Shown here one piece after another: positions 54,526 to 64,000 of a stretch of 64,000 nt of DNA. Below the pieces are notes generated by a model. That model made no database searches, was not told the origin of the DNA, and saw only the letters and a list, made by a program, of their open reading frames with translations. The position numbers and the translations under genes are program-made. Positions within the stretch are counted from its first letter, which is position 1. Each line of letters begins with the position of its first letter. Source of the stretch: Lithobates sylvaticus (lineage: Eukaryota > Chordata > Amphibia > Anura > Ranidae); the NCBI GenBank assembly GCA_028564925.1, contig CM053026.1:131042150-131106149 (forward strand). The letters run 5' to 3'.

Positions 54526-55075
54526 TCAGAGCAAGGCAGTAGGATTTCTGGAATGTGTATCCACTCCCCAGGGCCCTATTAGTATTGGTTGCAGAAGGCA
54601 GGTGGCCAGAGTTTGCTGTGGGTTTTATGGACATCTCTAGAAGTTGACTTAAGAACATTGAAGCCAAAGTGAAGCAATTACCTATAAGAATCAGTAGCAT
54701 ATTTATAAAGCAGTTAATGTGAGTTTAACCAAACATTCATGGTGTTGGATCGATCACTGTTATTTAAACCACATTCACCAGGAAGATCCACCTGCAGTGA
54801 AGTATGTGAATGTGATATTTACTGCTTTACAAATATGCCGCAAAGTAAATTTACGTCTAAACAGGGCTTACCAAATGACAAAAGAGAAATATAGATATGA
54901 GTTGCTTTATAAACAACATAATGCAGAACTAGGTAACACTTTAATCAGGATTATCATAACAACATAAATTGTCAATATGCCAAACAAGAAAATTAGACAG
55001 ATTATAAAAATTTCCCTATTCTGGAATTTTTTTTGAATAAATCTCCTGATATTACATTAAGAAGAGCCTGATCTC
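54526..55075. other. Unassigned DNA
   Basis: Nothing recognised; possibly unique sequence. Confidence 0.4.
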
Positions 55076-56167
55076 TTAACCACTTTAAGACCGGGCCTCC
55101 AAACATTATACATTTTTTTTCTAACATCCTAGAGAATAAAATGGCGGTCGTTGCAATACTTTCTGTCACACCGTATTTGTGCAGTGGTCTTACAAGCGCG
55201 TTTTTTTTTTGAAAGAATACACTTTTTTGAATTAAAAAATAAGACAACAGTAAAATTAGCCCAATTGTTTATATTGTGAAAGATAATGTTACACCGAGCA
55301 AATTGATACCCAACATGTCACGCTTCAAAATTGCGCCCGCTCGTGGAATGGTGACAAACATTTACCCTTACAAATCTCCATATGTGACATTTTAAAAATT
55401 CTACCGGTTGCATGTTTTGCGTTACAGAGGAGATCTAGGGCTAGAATTATTGCTATCGCTCTACCAATCGCGGCAATACCTCACATGTGTGGTTTGAACA
55501 CCATTTTCATATGCGGGCACTACTCATGTATGCGTTCGCTTCTGCACGCAAGCTCGGTAGGACGGGGCACATTTACATTTTTTTTTTTTATTATTATTTA
55601 GTTTATCTTTTACTTTTTATTTTTACACTAAATGTGTCACTTTTATTCCTATTACAAGCAATGTAAACATCCCTTGTAATAGAAAAAAAGCATGACAGGA
55701 CCTCTTAAATATGAGATCTGGGGTCAAAAAGACCTTAGATTTCAAATTTACACTAAAATGCAATAAAAAAAATAAAATGGCCCTTTAAGAGCTATGGGCG
55801 GAAGTGACATCATGACGTCGCTTCCGCCCTGCAGTGTCATAAAGACGGGTGGGGGTCATCTTCCCCTCACATGTCTCCATGTCAGCCTGGGGGACAGACG
55901 CGATCCCTTCGCAGACGCGATCCCTCCCCAGATGGCTCTGGTAAGCGGCAGAGGGCACCAGAATGCGGTGAGAGGGGGGCCCCTCTCCCGCCATAGATAA
56001 AAGTGATCTTACGGTGAATGCGCCACAGAGACCACTTTTATCTTGTACGGGACCGCCAGCTGAACACAGGGATATTGGGGTTATGGCAGCTAGCTGCTGC
56101 CATAACAACGATATCTGTCCCCAAAGTAGGGACGTATATCGGCGTGCAGCAGTCCGGAAGTGGTTAA
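55076..56167. mobile_element. Complete CCACTT/TTAA element, 1,084 bp
   Basis: TTAA|CCACTTTAAGACCGGGCC at 55076 and GTCCGGAAGTGG|TTAA ending at 56167. Both TTAA copies are intact. The mirrored ends share CCACTT and then diverge. No coding frame; the interior has CpG-containing words (GCGCCCGCTCGTGG, GGAAGTGACATCATGACGTCGCTTCC hairpin) and a GATCTGGGGTCAAAAAGACC unit. Family copies: 7166, 12687, 27411, 50952. Confidence 0.8.
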
Positions 56168-56227
56168 GGACTCTTTGTTAAACAACCATTATGAAAAAAA
56201 TAGGAACTGCGATTGGTGTCTGGTTCA

Positions 56228-56613
56228 GCCCGGTTCACACCCGTGCGGTGCTAATTCCAGCTACATTTTCTCTATGAAGAGAAAATGTAGCTGTTCAGCG
56301 GTGCCGCACCGTTCTATGAGCGCATCAGCTGAGCAGGGAGAGAGGGGGGGAGAGGAGGGGGAGGTGTAGTGAGAACAAGGAGAGATTCCTTGTTCAGAAC
56401 AGAATGCATCTGCGAATCAGATGCGTTCCCATAGAGTTTAATGTGCTTGTAATTCGCACCGCAATGCCCAGAAAACGCACACGTTTTTTGTGCAATGCAC
56501 AGTGCGAATGCAACGCACGTATGTGGACAAGATACAATCATTTGAATGTAAAATGTCCTGCGCATTGGATGCAGTGTAAGCCGCATCTAATTCGCATAGG
56601 TGTGAACGGGAGC
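56228..56613. mobile_element. MITE with CCGGTTCACACC terminus
   Basis: GCCCGGTTCACACCCGTGCG is mirrored by GCATAGGTGTGAACGGGAGC. Inside is a hairpin CTACATTTTCTCTATGAAGAGAAAATGTAG. Another TTCACAC edge of this kind starts at 56728. Length about 386 bp, non-coding; TTCACAC ends are common in hAT MITEs but no duplication was identified. Confidence 0.6.
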
Positions 56614-57319
56614 TAAAGGTACCTGTGTGGCACATGCAATCAATGTAAATATATGCAGAAAGCGAAACAAATTAGACTTCCAAATATGAATCTACACTAT
56701 ATTGCATGAACTTTAATGGCACCCCAGTCTTAGGCCCCTTTCACACTGACGATTCCAAATACTGAATCTGCACTTCATTGATTGGCAATGGCTCAATAAT
56801 GTGTGCTAGTTAGGCCAGACACTCTGTAATGGCACCCCAGTCTTACCCCCCCCCGCCCCCCAAAAATGGAAAGCACATTGTGACCTTTCACACTGAGGCG
56901 ATTTGCGAAGGATTTGTGTACCATCTGACAGAGCAGTTGTGGGGGGGGGTTCCCTTAATGAGTTTGGGGGTGCCCCCCGCCCCCCCCCCGACAAAAACAA
57001 ATAAATAAAGGGCCTCTACATGAAGTTCAACAACACAGCAAGCAGTTGTGCATATTTTAGGGGGTGTTTTGGGGGCAAACAAATACTAATTCAGCAGACA
57101 AAATACATTGCTCAATGACCTAGGCCATAGGTCGTTCTATTGGGGCAGAAGAGCACTGCTGGGGAGGTAAGTGAAGGAAAAATGCATGCAAGAAAAATGG
57201 GACACAGCATATTAGAACATATTGCTATCATGGTAATAAGAGGAAGAGGGTCAAAAAATAGAATCAAAAGCAAACAGAGTCATACTAAAATGGAAGGTGA
57301 AGAGTAAAGTATAAATGTT
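56614..57319. other. Unassigned, with MITE edges and C/G runs
   Basis: CCCCTTTCACACTGACGATT at 56736 and CCTTTCACACTGAGGCGATTTGCG at 56884 are MITE-like edges. Runs of C and G (56846, 56938, 56980) make several frameshifted frames. No gene is supported. Confidence 0.45.
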
Positions 57320-57870
57320 ACCTTAATAAATAGTACCCTCCTGGCAGGACCTCGATGATGGGCAGAACAGGTCTCTGAGAATAATGATTCCCCAGTGCCT
57401 GGTGAGAGATACCTGAAGAGAACTTCCAAATCCTGAAGACTCTCTCCCTGTGCGCCAAGTACCCTCAACGTGGCAACAAGCCTCTGCTCGCGGAGTAAGG
57501 CATTGTCTCATGCAGGTAATCCTGGGCCGGCTGATAAAGGGGGTTCAGCAAAGCCAAAAGAACGGTGAAAACTCGGGGTCCGTCATGCCGGAGCAAAGTT
57601 CCTGAAATCATCAGGGGATTATCACTCCGGTACTCCACGAAGCAAAGGCAAAATGTGCGAGAATGGTCGCTCCCAACTGCTGAGAGCAACCAATTCTAGG
57701 TCTAACACATAACTCCTCGTCACTCTGTTCATGGACGGGTCTTCGGTTAAAAGCCCGACACCAATTCCGCTGTAACAGCAACGAACTCGGCGACGAGTAC
57801 GCACGGGAAACAGTCTGACAAGAACGAAATGAATAACCAGAAAACCGACATGACAATCCGCAGTGCAACA
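57320..57870 (-). pseudogene. PIF/Harbinger transposase relic
   Basis: On the minus strand, in mixed frames, the order LVATLRVLGAQGESLQDLEVLFR, then ALGNHYSQRPV / IIILRDLFCP, then EVLPGGYYLL matches the start of the HARBI1-type transposase core (LAATLRFLATGxSxxDLxFxFRI..ALGxIIxETC..IxxVL). Upstream pieces (FRNFAP.., FHRSFGF.., a possible MREPxTPREQ equivalent near 57500) fit the region before it. Harbinger enzymes pair with a MYB-like partner and insert at three-base TWA sites. The C-terminal two thirds with the catalytic residues is not seen. The reading crosses several frames, so the assignment is moderate. Confidence 0.5.
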
Positions 57871-57929
57871 ATCAAAGCGTCCCTATATATATAGGCCGCA
57901 AAGACCGTCGCTAAAGTAGCCTTAGTCTG

Positions 57930-58460
57930 TAGGGTTCAATATTGAACTGGCCCACCCTTTGCAGCTATAACAGCTTCAACTTTTCTGGGAAGGCTGTCCA
58001 CAAGCTTTAATAGTGTGTCTATGTGAATGTTTGACCATTCTTCCAGAAGCGCATTTGTGAGGTCAGCACTGATGTTGGCTCATCCATGTCTTTATGGACC
58101 TTGCTTTGTGCACTGGTCCAAATCATTTGGTGGAGGGAGGATTATGGTGTGGGGTTGTTTTTCAGGGGTTGGACTTGGCCCCTTAGTTCCAGTGAAGGGA
58201 ACTCTTAAGCTAAGACATTTTGGTCAATTTCATGCTCCCAACTTTGTGGGAACAGTTTGGGGATGACTCCTTCCTGTTCCAACATGACTGTGCACCAGTG
58301 CACAAAGCAAGTTACATAAAGACATGGATGAGTGAGTTTGGAGTGGAGGAACTTGACTGGCATGCACAGAGTCCTGACCTTAACCAGACAGAACACCTTT
58401 GGGATGAATTATAGCAAAGACTGCAAGCCAGGCCTTCCCATCCAACATCAGTGCCTGACC
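57930..58460. mobile_element. Tc1-like fragment with an internal inversion
   Basis: 57933-58078 reads in the minus direction of a widespread Tc1 family (CCCACCCTTTGCAGCTATAACAGCTTCAAC..GAAGCGCATTTGTGAGGTCAGCACTGATGTTGG). From 58079 on the family is read in the plus direction: GGATTATGGTGTGGGGTTGTTTTTCAGGGG and the transposase piece FQHDCAPVHKASYIKTWM..SPDLNQTEHLWDEL. The words CATGTCTTTATGGACCTTGCTTTGTGCACTGGT (58085) and their mirror (58297-58328) bracket the flipped part. Confidence 0.75.
58140..58415 (+). pseudogene. Tc1 transposase fragment
   Basis: Contains the IMVWGCFSGVGLGPLVPVKGT box (58139-58200) and, in another frame, FLFQHDCAPVHKASYIKTWMSEFGVEELDWHAQSPDLNQTEHLWDEL. The second and third acidic catalytic residues (D of QHDCAP, E of TEHLWDEL) are present, the first is missing, and a frame change falls near 58215-58225. 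Not functional. Confidence 0.8.
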
Positions 58461-59429
58461 TTACAAGTGACAGTGGTGAGTGAGGAGTATAGGGTGAGAG
58501 ACAGAGGTGGCAGAATGGAGTTATGCCTCATTCCTGCTGAAAAAAATCCTGGGTGTGGGGGCAACATAAAATGGACTAGTGGGCGTTGTGTTTGACATAT
58601 GTGCCCTATATGCACCATTCTTTCCCTTTATTGAATCATTTGTTGTTGGATTTTTGTGGCAGCATCCTGCCCTTCAAAAGAGATACATGGGGGATTTACT
58701 CTGTGAGGGGCACTTAATTGTGCTCCATTGTGTACCATTTGATGTGCGCTTGGCTAGTGATGTCATCAGTTCACATCGCCGACATCATGGCAATGGCATG
58801 TATGTCACATGATGGACTGACAGGAGATTAAAGGAGAAAGGTATGTGTTGGTACCCTTTCTTTCTTCTACCAGGCAGATGGTGACAGTCAGGGGTGAGGT
58901 GGTCCCTTCCAGCTGACCCCATCCATTTTTCCTTATTTTGGGCATATAAGAGAGCTTTATATGTACAGTATATGTATCACTGGCAGGGTGCATTTTTATG
59001 AGATTTTACCAACAATGGAGAATTGTTTGGCTTTCATTTTTCTGACTGGCTATACTCACCATCTTGCTTTATCTCCTTTTTTACAGAAATTCTCCATTTT
59101 GATGTGTCTTTTTGAGGAACACCTTTCAAACTTTCTGCTAATGACCTTGAGGTACTGCATAATCTATAAGAGATATATTTACTATTAGTTTATGACCTTT
59201 TACATATGGTCTGTAATTTCAGGATATGGTAACGATAATTTATAAGTCCACACTATGTATACATACAATATTGGTCCTATTCAAGTGTTTCTCTTTTAAA
59301 GCAGATTATCTTTGTTATTTTTACTTTATTTTACTGCATATGTATCCTTGAAAAAGTGGACTTTGTTCCAAGAAAAACACTGGAGGAAAATGATCAAATG
59401 CAGTATAATCTGCTGTTTGATATAACTAC
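58461..59429. other. Unassigned, possibly Penelope-like derived
   Basis: Frames of 60-87 codons show no domain. At 59345-59392 the sequence CCTTGAAAAAGTGGAC..GTTCCAAGAAAAACACTGG has the layout of a very degenerate hammerhead (box, stem II TGGAC/GTTCCA, GAAAAC). Nothing else is recognised. Confidence 0.4.
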
Positions 59430-59512
59430 ATTATATAACTTTCACATGGGTTGGACTTGATGGACTTGTGTCTTTTTTCAACCTCACCTACTATGTAACT
59501 ATGTAACTACAT
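59430..59512 (+). mobile_element. CR1/L2 LINE 3' tail fragment
   Basis: GGGTTGGACTTGATGGACTTGTGTCTTTTTTCAACCTCACCTACTATGTAACTATGTAAC parallels the tail at 52908-52966, including the (TATGTAAC)n end; here only about 80 bases remain. Confidence 0.75.
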
Positions 59513-60003
59513 GTCTGTAAACAAATCTTTTTCTTTAGGGTTTAAAGCAGGGATTTAAATACAAGTTCTCCTTTTATCTCAATGTAATAATTGAGCGAAT
59601 CTTTTATTTCTGTGACACTGATTAGCTTGTGCATATCATAAATATCCCCACCTTTTCCTTCTTATTATTATACTGTAAGTTGATGATATTTTTATGGAGG
59701 GGAAATAAATAAAGTAATGCCTCTGATCCCTCATTTATAATTGGTTACCTTTTTTCAAATTGAACTATGAAGGAAGAATTGATATGAGAAAAAAGTTTCT
59801 ATAACGTATTAAAGTTTATATAACTTATCCACAGTTGAATAATGGAGTTTGCCATTTTACCATTATGGTCTATTTGAGAGACTGATTTTTCTGGACTGTT
59901 TATTTATTTATATATTTTTTTCAGTATTTTTAATAGCAATCGCTGCAGCGCAACACACATTTATTTTGTTTCTATAACTTATTTACCTGCTTCTGCATTA
60001 TAG
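59513..60003. other. Unassigned AT-rich DNA
   Basis: No feature seen. Confidence 0.4.
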
Positions 60004-60420
60004 TAAGCCCCCGTACACACGGTCGGAAATTCCGACCACAAAATCCATCAGATTTTTTCCAACGGATTTTGTCCAACAATGGTGTTGCATACACACGGTC
60101 GGACAAAGTTGTTGGAAAATCCGATCATTCTGAACGTGGTGACGTTCGTTTGCGTACGACGGAACTACATAGAGGCTATTAGCCAATAGCTTTGGTCTCG
60201 TAACTTGATCTGAGCATGCGTAGCACTTTTTCCGTCGGAATTCTCTACACACGATCGGAAAAAGTCAGATCGGAGTTTGTTGTCGGAAAATTTTAAGAGC
60301 AGGATCTCAAAATTCCGACGGAAAAAGTCAGATGGAGCCCACACACGGGGAGATTTTCCGACAACATGGTCCGATCGGACATTTTCCGTCAGAATTTCCG
60401 ACCGTGTGTACTGGGGCTTA
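60004..60420. mobile_element. PIF/Harbinger-type MITE, copy 4
   Basis: GCCCCCGTACACACGGTCGG is mirrored by CCGACCGTGTGTACTGGGGC, with TAA and TTA outside. Ends and subterminal words (GGAAATTCCGACCACAAAATCC; GTCAGAATTTCCGACC) are the best preserved of the four copies. 411-bp body, non-coding, with short chance frames. Confidence 0.88.
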
Positions 60421-62590
60421 GAGTCTCTTTCAGGTTCAGAAGAATCTGCAACTGAAACTTAATCATGGCTCATAGTCATTATATTCTACATTTCAGATTT
60501 CAGCATCAACAAGACTTTTATGTGGTGATGGCAAGTCCACCTTTAGCTTGGTCAGTCCAATCTATGTTGGTATAAATCTTACAGCAGATGCTATGATTCA
60601 GCTTTGGTGACCCCACATTACTTATAAACAGCCAAGGACATTACATTATCAGCACTTACACATTTTCCAAAATGTTAAAATCAATAAAGTGAAGTAAATA
60701 TGTCCGAGAAGAGATGAATAAAAATACACAAAAATGTTTCTGAGTATTAAATTGTGCTGTAAGAGCAGATAACATGGCTAGAAGTAGTTTTGCTTGATAA
60801 CATAGTTAACATAAATAGTATGGAAAAATAGGGCAATCATGTAACTTTGAAAAATAAACTGGAAAAATGCTAAGGCAGCAAACACATTGTAGGACAGATT
60901 ATTTATAGCACATGATAAGCATTACGTGATTTTTCCAGAACATTTGCATTCTAACATTGCACTCAAGTAATGCATCTCTGTGCTAAGGTTTACACTTAAA
61001 GGGAAACCTGGACTGAGAGAATATGGAGGCTGCCATTGCTAATCGTTCCTTCTGCAGATGATAGTTGACTGTCAATTTGCATCACTGACATTGAAAAAGT
61101 ATGTAAATCCAGTCTTACTTTTTCATTTTCATGCTGTCCTAGGTCAGTGACTCCCAAGGTTCTGAAATCAGAGACAGTCAGCTAGTATTTTAATTAAGCA
61201 AGATGAACTACTGTGTTTCTTTTATTACCTTCTTTAAATTGACTTGACTTGTTATCTAACAAAAAAATGAAAAGAAGGCAAAGCAAACAATAAACACTTA
61301 TCAGTCTTACTGCCCATTCTACTGAACTCCTCCGCACTGAAGTGAGAAGGTTACTTAAGAATGTTCAGTATTCAACATTTCCGGTGTGTTGGATGCCTTG
61401 TCTCCTGCTGTGCTCTGTAGTACCTTCCACTGCCCCCTATGTTTTTTTTTGTGTTCTGCAGTTATCTAAGGGCCAGTGGAGAAAACCACAAAGCACAGCA
61501 GGCCACCAGCATCTGACACTCGTGAATGTAGTGAATAATGAATATTATTTAGCAAACTTTTCTCTCCAGTCCAGCAGAGTTCAGCTCTTTAAAACATGGT
61601 AAAATTGAAGACACAGTAAGCAAGAAAATAGTTTTCAATAGCATCTGCTTTCCATTTTATACTTAAATTTTTTATGTTAATTTGCACCATTGTTTACCTA
61701 ACTTGATACCTTATGATAGATGCAGTAGCAACTTTATAGACACTAGTGCATTTTCACGATTTACCTAATGAAGATTTGCTTTTATTAATCAAAATTTCAC
61801 TTTGTAAGCATAGAAAAACAGGCTGAAATCGATTTGACAGATACTGCTATATTAGGAACAATTTTTTTTTTTATAAAACAGTCAGACCTCATCCATCCTA
61901 GATATACTGCATCAGTCTAACAAAACTAGGCATATTCAAGATTTTCTCCATAACTAGAGGGTAGGAGAGGGCTGTGTTAGGGTTAAAGAAGAAGGTATTA
62001 ACTCCCAGGACAGTACAAATAATATATGATGTGCTACTGGCCCTGAGTGTACAAACTACTGTATTCAGACCTCGATCAGAATAGGACCCAACAAGACAGC
62101 ATGGTGTTATTTGCATAGAGCAGCAGTAATTTCTCAGCTCATAAAGTATTTTCTCCCTTACAATCTATCCTTTACAATGCCCCTTTTTTAGCATCCATAT
62201 GCGTATATAAATGTAAGCTGCAACCTTTCCCTATGGTCATCAGTCACTGTAGTATTATTACACACTTTGTGGAGTGCACTTTCAGTAGCTCACATTAAAC
62301 TGTCCCTAGTATGAAAGATTGGTTGTGTTTGCCTCCCTGGCCAACTGCTCCCAGTCTTACACTGCTTGAGGGTCAGCAAGTGTGCAGTCTCCTGCCATGC
62401 CAATACTAGCCTGTATTCATCATTAAAGTTGGGCTTGAGACTTACTTTTAAACCATCGATGCTTGATGGTAACAGGAACCAAAATCTTCAAAACCTCCCA
62501 GGATAGAGAAAATGTGTCAGTCCTTACCTATTAATCTTTACTCTAAATGTTTTTATTTTTTATTTTTTTTTTATTTTTTTTTTAATGTTA
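60421..62590. other. Unassigned, largely unique-looking DNA
   Basis: About 2.2 kb with no known repeat except a possible edge (CACTTAAAGGGAAACCTGGACTGAGAGAATATGG) near 60997. An 86-codon frame at 61342-61602 shows no domain. It may be original host sequence. No exon is supported. Confidence 0.45.
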
Positions 62591-63055
62591 AACTTAAAAG
62601 AGGAGTACGTTTTTTTTTTTTATTCTATAATCATACTTACCTAGGTGGATGCAGCATTGGTCCAATGCTGCATCTGTCCCCTGCTGCCTCTTCACTGAGA
62701 ACCAATTCACCGAACACTGCCGATGGCTCAGTTCTCTCACCTCCCCGAGCGGAGAGCTGCTGCCTGTCAATCAGCAGCTCTCCTGCTCTGCCCTTCCATG
62801 CTCACTGGAGCACTGAGCTGGGGAGGGGTGGGGAGCGGCCATCTCAGCCTCTCAGTGGCTCGCTGAGAGGCTGAGACCCCTATCAGTCCAGGCACCTGGT
62901 GGATCCAGACTGATCTTGGTGACATCAGCAGAGAGTGGACTTCAGACCGCTCTCTGCTGAAAACAGGTCACAGGAGTGCAAAATTAATTGCACTCCTGTG
63001 ACCCATAGGAGAAGCCCAGCCGAATGAGCTCAGGCTGGACTTCTCCTTTAAAGAA
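62591..63055. repeat. Dispersed frog repeat with mirrored AAAGGAGAAGTCC ends
   Basis: Left edge TTAAAAGAGGAGTACG and right edge CTGGACTTCTCCTTTAA are roughly complementary. The body has hairpins: GGATGCAGCATTGG/CCAATGCTGCATC, GAGAGCTGCTGCCTG/CAGCAGCTCTCC, CAGCCTCTCAGTG/GAGAGGCTGAG, TCACAGGAGTGCAA/TTGCACTCCTGTGA. Non-coding; the 120-codon frame at 62512-62874 is a chance reading of it. Confidence 0.65.
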
Positions 63056-64000
63056 AATATGCCCCTACCTATTTTTTAATGTCTGTGTCTAGATTATGAA
63101 AGCCTTCTGATATGTAATGTCCTAAACTGTGTCTTATTTATTGTAAAGTCTATGAAAGCTTGAGGGGCCTTGGAATACTCACCTTTACTTTTGATCTTCA
63201 CAATGTGGTTTTACCACATGTGAAAATTATTATTGAAATACCACTTTTCCTTTGGGATGATGCATCAGGAACATTGTATTTTTGTTTCCATTATTAACAA
63301 AGTATCTGTCTACTGATTTAGTAAAAAAAGAAAAAGATCCAAATATCTGCATTTACCTATAGAACCAAACCTAGGGCATTTGTTAATTTCTCTCATTTCA
63401 TAAAGTCAAATCACTTTTCAGCAAGTTAGTGCTCTAACAGTATTGTAAAATAAAACTACATGTTTTGCTAAATAATCCTGGAACAAAATATTTTCGGTAC
63501 ATGTTGGAGGTGATATTAAATTCATCAAACCTAAAGTATTTTAAAACTCTTAAAAGTGGAGGAGTTTACACATGTTATACATATGTATTTTCAGATGCAA
63601 GGGGAAAGAAAAAAAGGCTGATGCATTTTAGAAATGCAATTTAAATGCAAATTCATTTAAAATTGTTTCTTGTTGTTTAATGAGATTTTGGACACAGAAA
63701 TGATAATTGCTGTGTAACATTATTTATTGCTTTTCATCTTTACTGAGACTTTTATTCAAAACTATATATATCATCTGAATGACAATAAAGAAAGACTCAG
63801 TAAAAGACCCTTACAAGTAAATCAAATGTGAAAGGCCCAACATTTAAATATATTTGTCATTTACTAAAGCTCATTTCACTTTGAGATTTATTTTTTTTGT
63901 TAATTTTAAGTGGGAAATCCCTTGTGTGCTTCAATGATGTTGACATGTTAGATTCAGTAACTGATTCCCGTGTAGATAGAATTGGAGACCTTGGTACATA
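63056..64000. other. Unassigned AT-rich DNA to window end
   Basis: No repeat, frame or terminal motif recognised in the last 945 bases. Confidence 0.45.

Noticed and set aside
59345-59392. Hammerhead-like layout CCTTGAAAAAGTGGAC..GTTCCAAGAAAAAC
   Set aside because: Neither core box is intact and stem I is not visible; mentioned in the region note only.
61342-61602. 86-codon frame in unique-looking DNA
   Set aside because: No domain, no homology I recognise and no splice context; not enough to call an exon.
62512-62874. 120-codon frame with a phenylalanine-rich start
   Set aside because: The start is a poly-T run and the rest is a hairpin-rich dispersed repeat.

Overview
The window reads as vertebrate intergenic or intronic DNA, almost certainly from a frog and probably a ranid. 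It contains an uninterrupted 340-residue Tc1/mariner transposase of the Frog Prince type (a family reconstructed from Rana), an amphibian-style L1, CR1 tails, several Tc1 families, hAT elements with a TAGGGATG terminus, PIF/Harbinger MITEs with a GTACACACGGTCGG terminus and TTAA-flanked CCACTT elements. I recognise no host protein-coding exon, tRNA, rRNA or CRISPR. Nearly every open frame of any length belongs to a mobile element or is chance reading of a repeat.

Layout. 1-5406: L1 LINE on the minus strand, cut by the left window edge, with ORF1 whole and ORF2 broken by two in-frame stops. 5510-9470: Tc1 remnants, a TTAA-flanked MITE, a probable LINE 3' tail. 9720-12687: microsatellite, a minisatellite, and a ~350-bp tandem array ending in a CCACTT/TTAA terminus. 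13049-15350: MITEs. 15351-18303: a 2.95-kb element made of two 1.14-kb inverted arms around a CpG-rich centre, flanked by a 14-bp direct repeat and carrying a hammerhead-like motif in each arm. 18405-20024: complete Frog Prince-like transposon. 22091-23665: degraded Tc1. 24200-31600: MITEs, a TTAA element, and an old hAT relic inside it. 32470-44139: a giant (11.67-kb) hAT element with perfect 8-bp target duplication, a 907-codon transposase frame and two tandem arrays. 44148-46980: Penelope-like or similar hammerhead-bearing repeat DNA, an 879-bp hAT MITE and a piggyBac transposase relic. 46990-51353: Harbinger MITE, a second large palindrome joined to a hAT end, MITEs. 51719-54523: a Tc1 copy with a CR1 fragment and a Harbinger MITE nested in it. 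55076-60420: TTAA element, MITEs, a Harbinger transposase relic, a rearranged Tc1, another Harbinger MITE. 60421-64000: mostly unassigned DNA with one repeat.

How the parts relate. The window is a layered record of insertions. Order can be read from nesting: a small MITE was hit by the palindromic element and by Frog Prince; a TTAA element was hit by an old hAT; a hammerhead-bearing repeat was hit by the giant hAT; a Tc1 copy was hit by CR1 and by a Harbinger MITE. Two transposase genes look nearly or fully open (Frog Prince-like and giant hAT), so the youngest activity here is by DNA transposons. The most unusual items are the giant hAT with its arrays and the palindromic element with paired hammerhead-like motifs.
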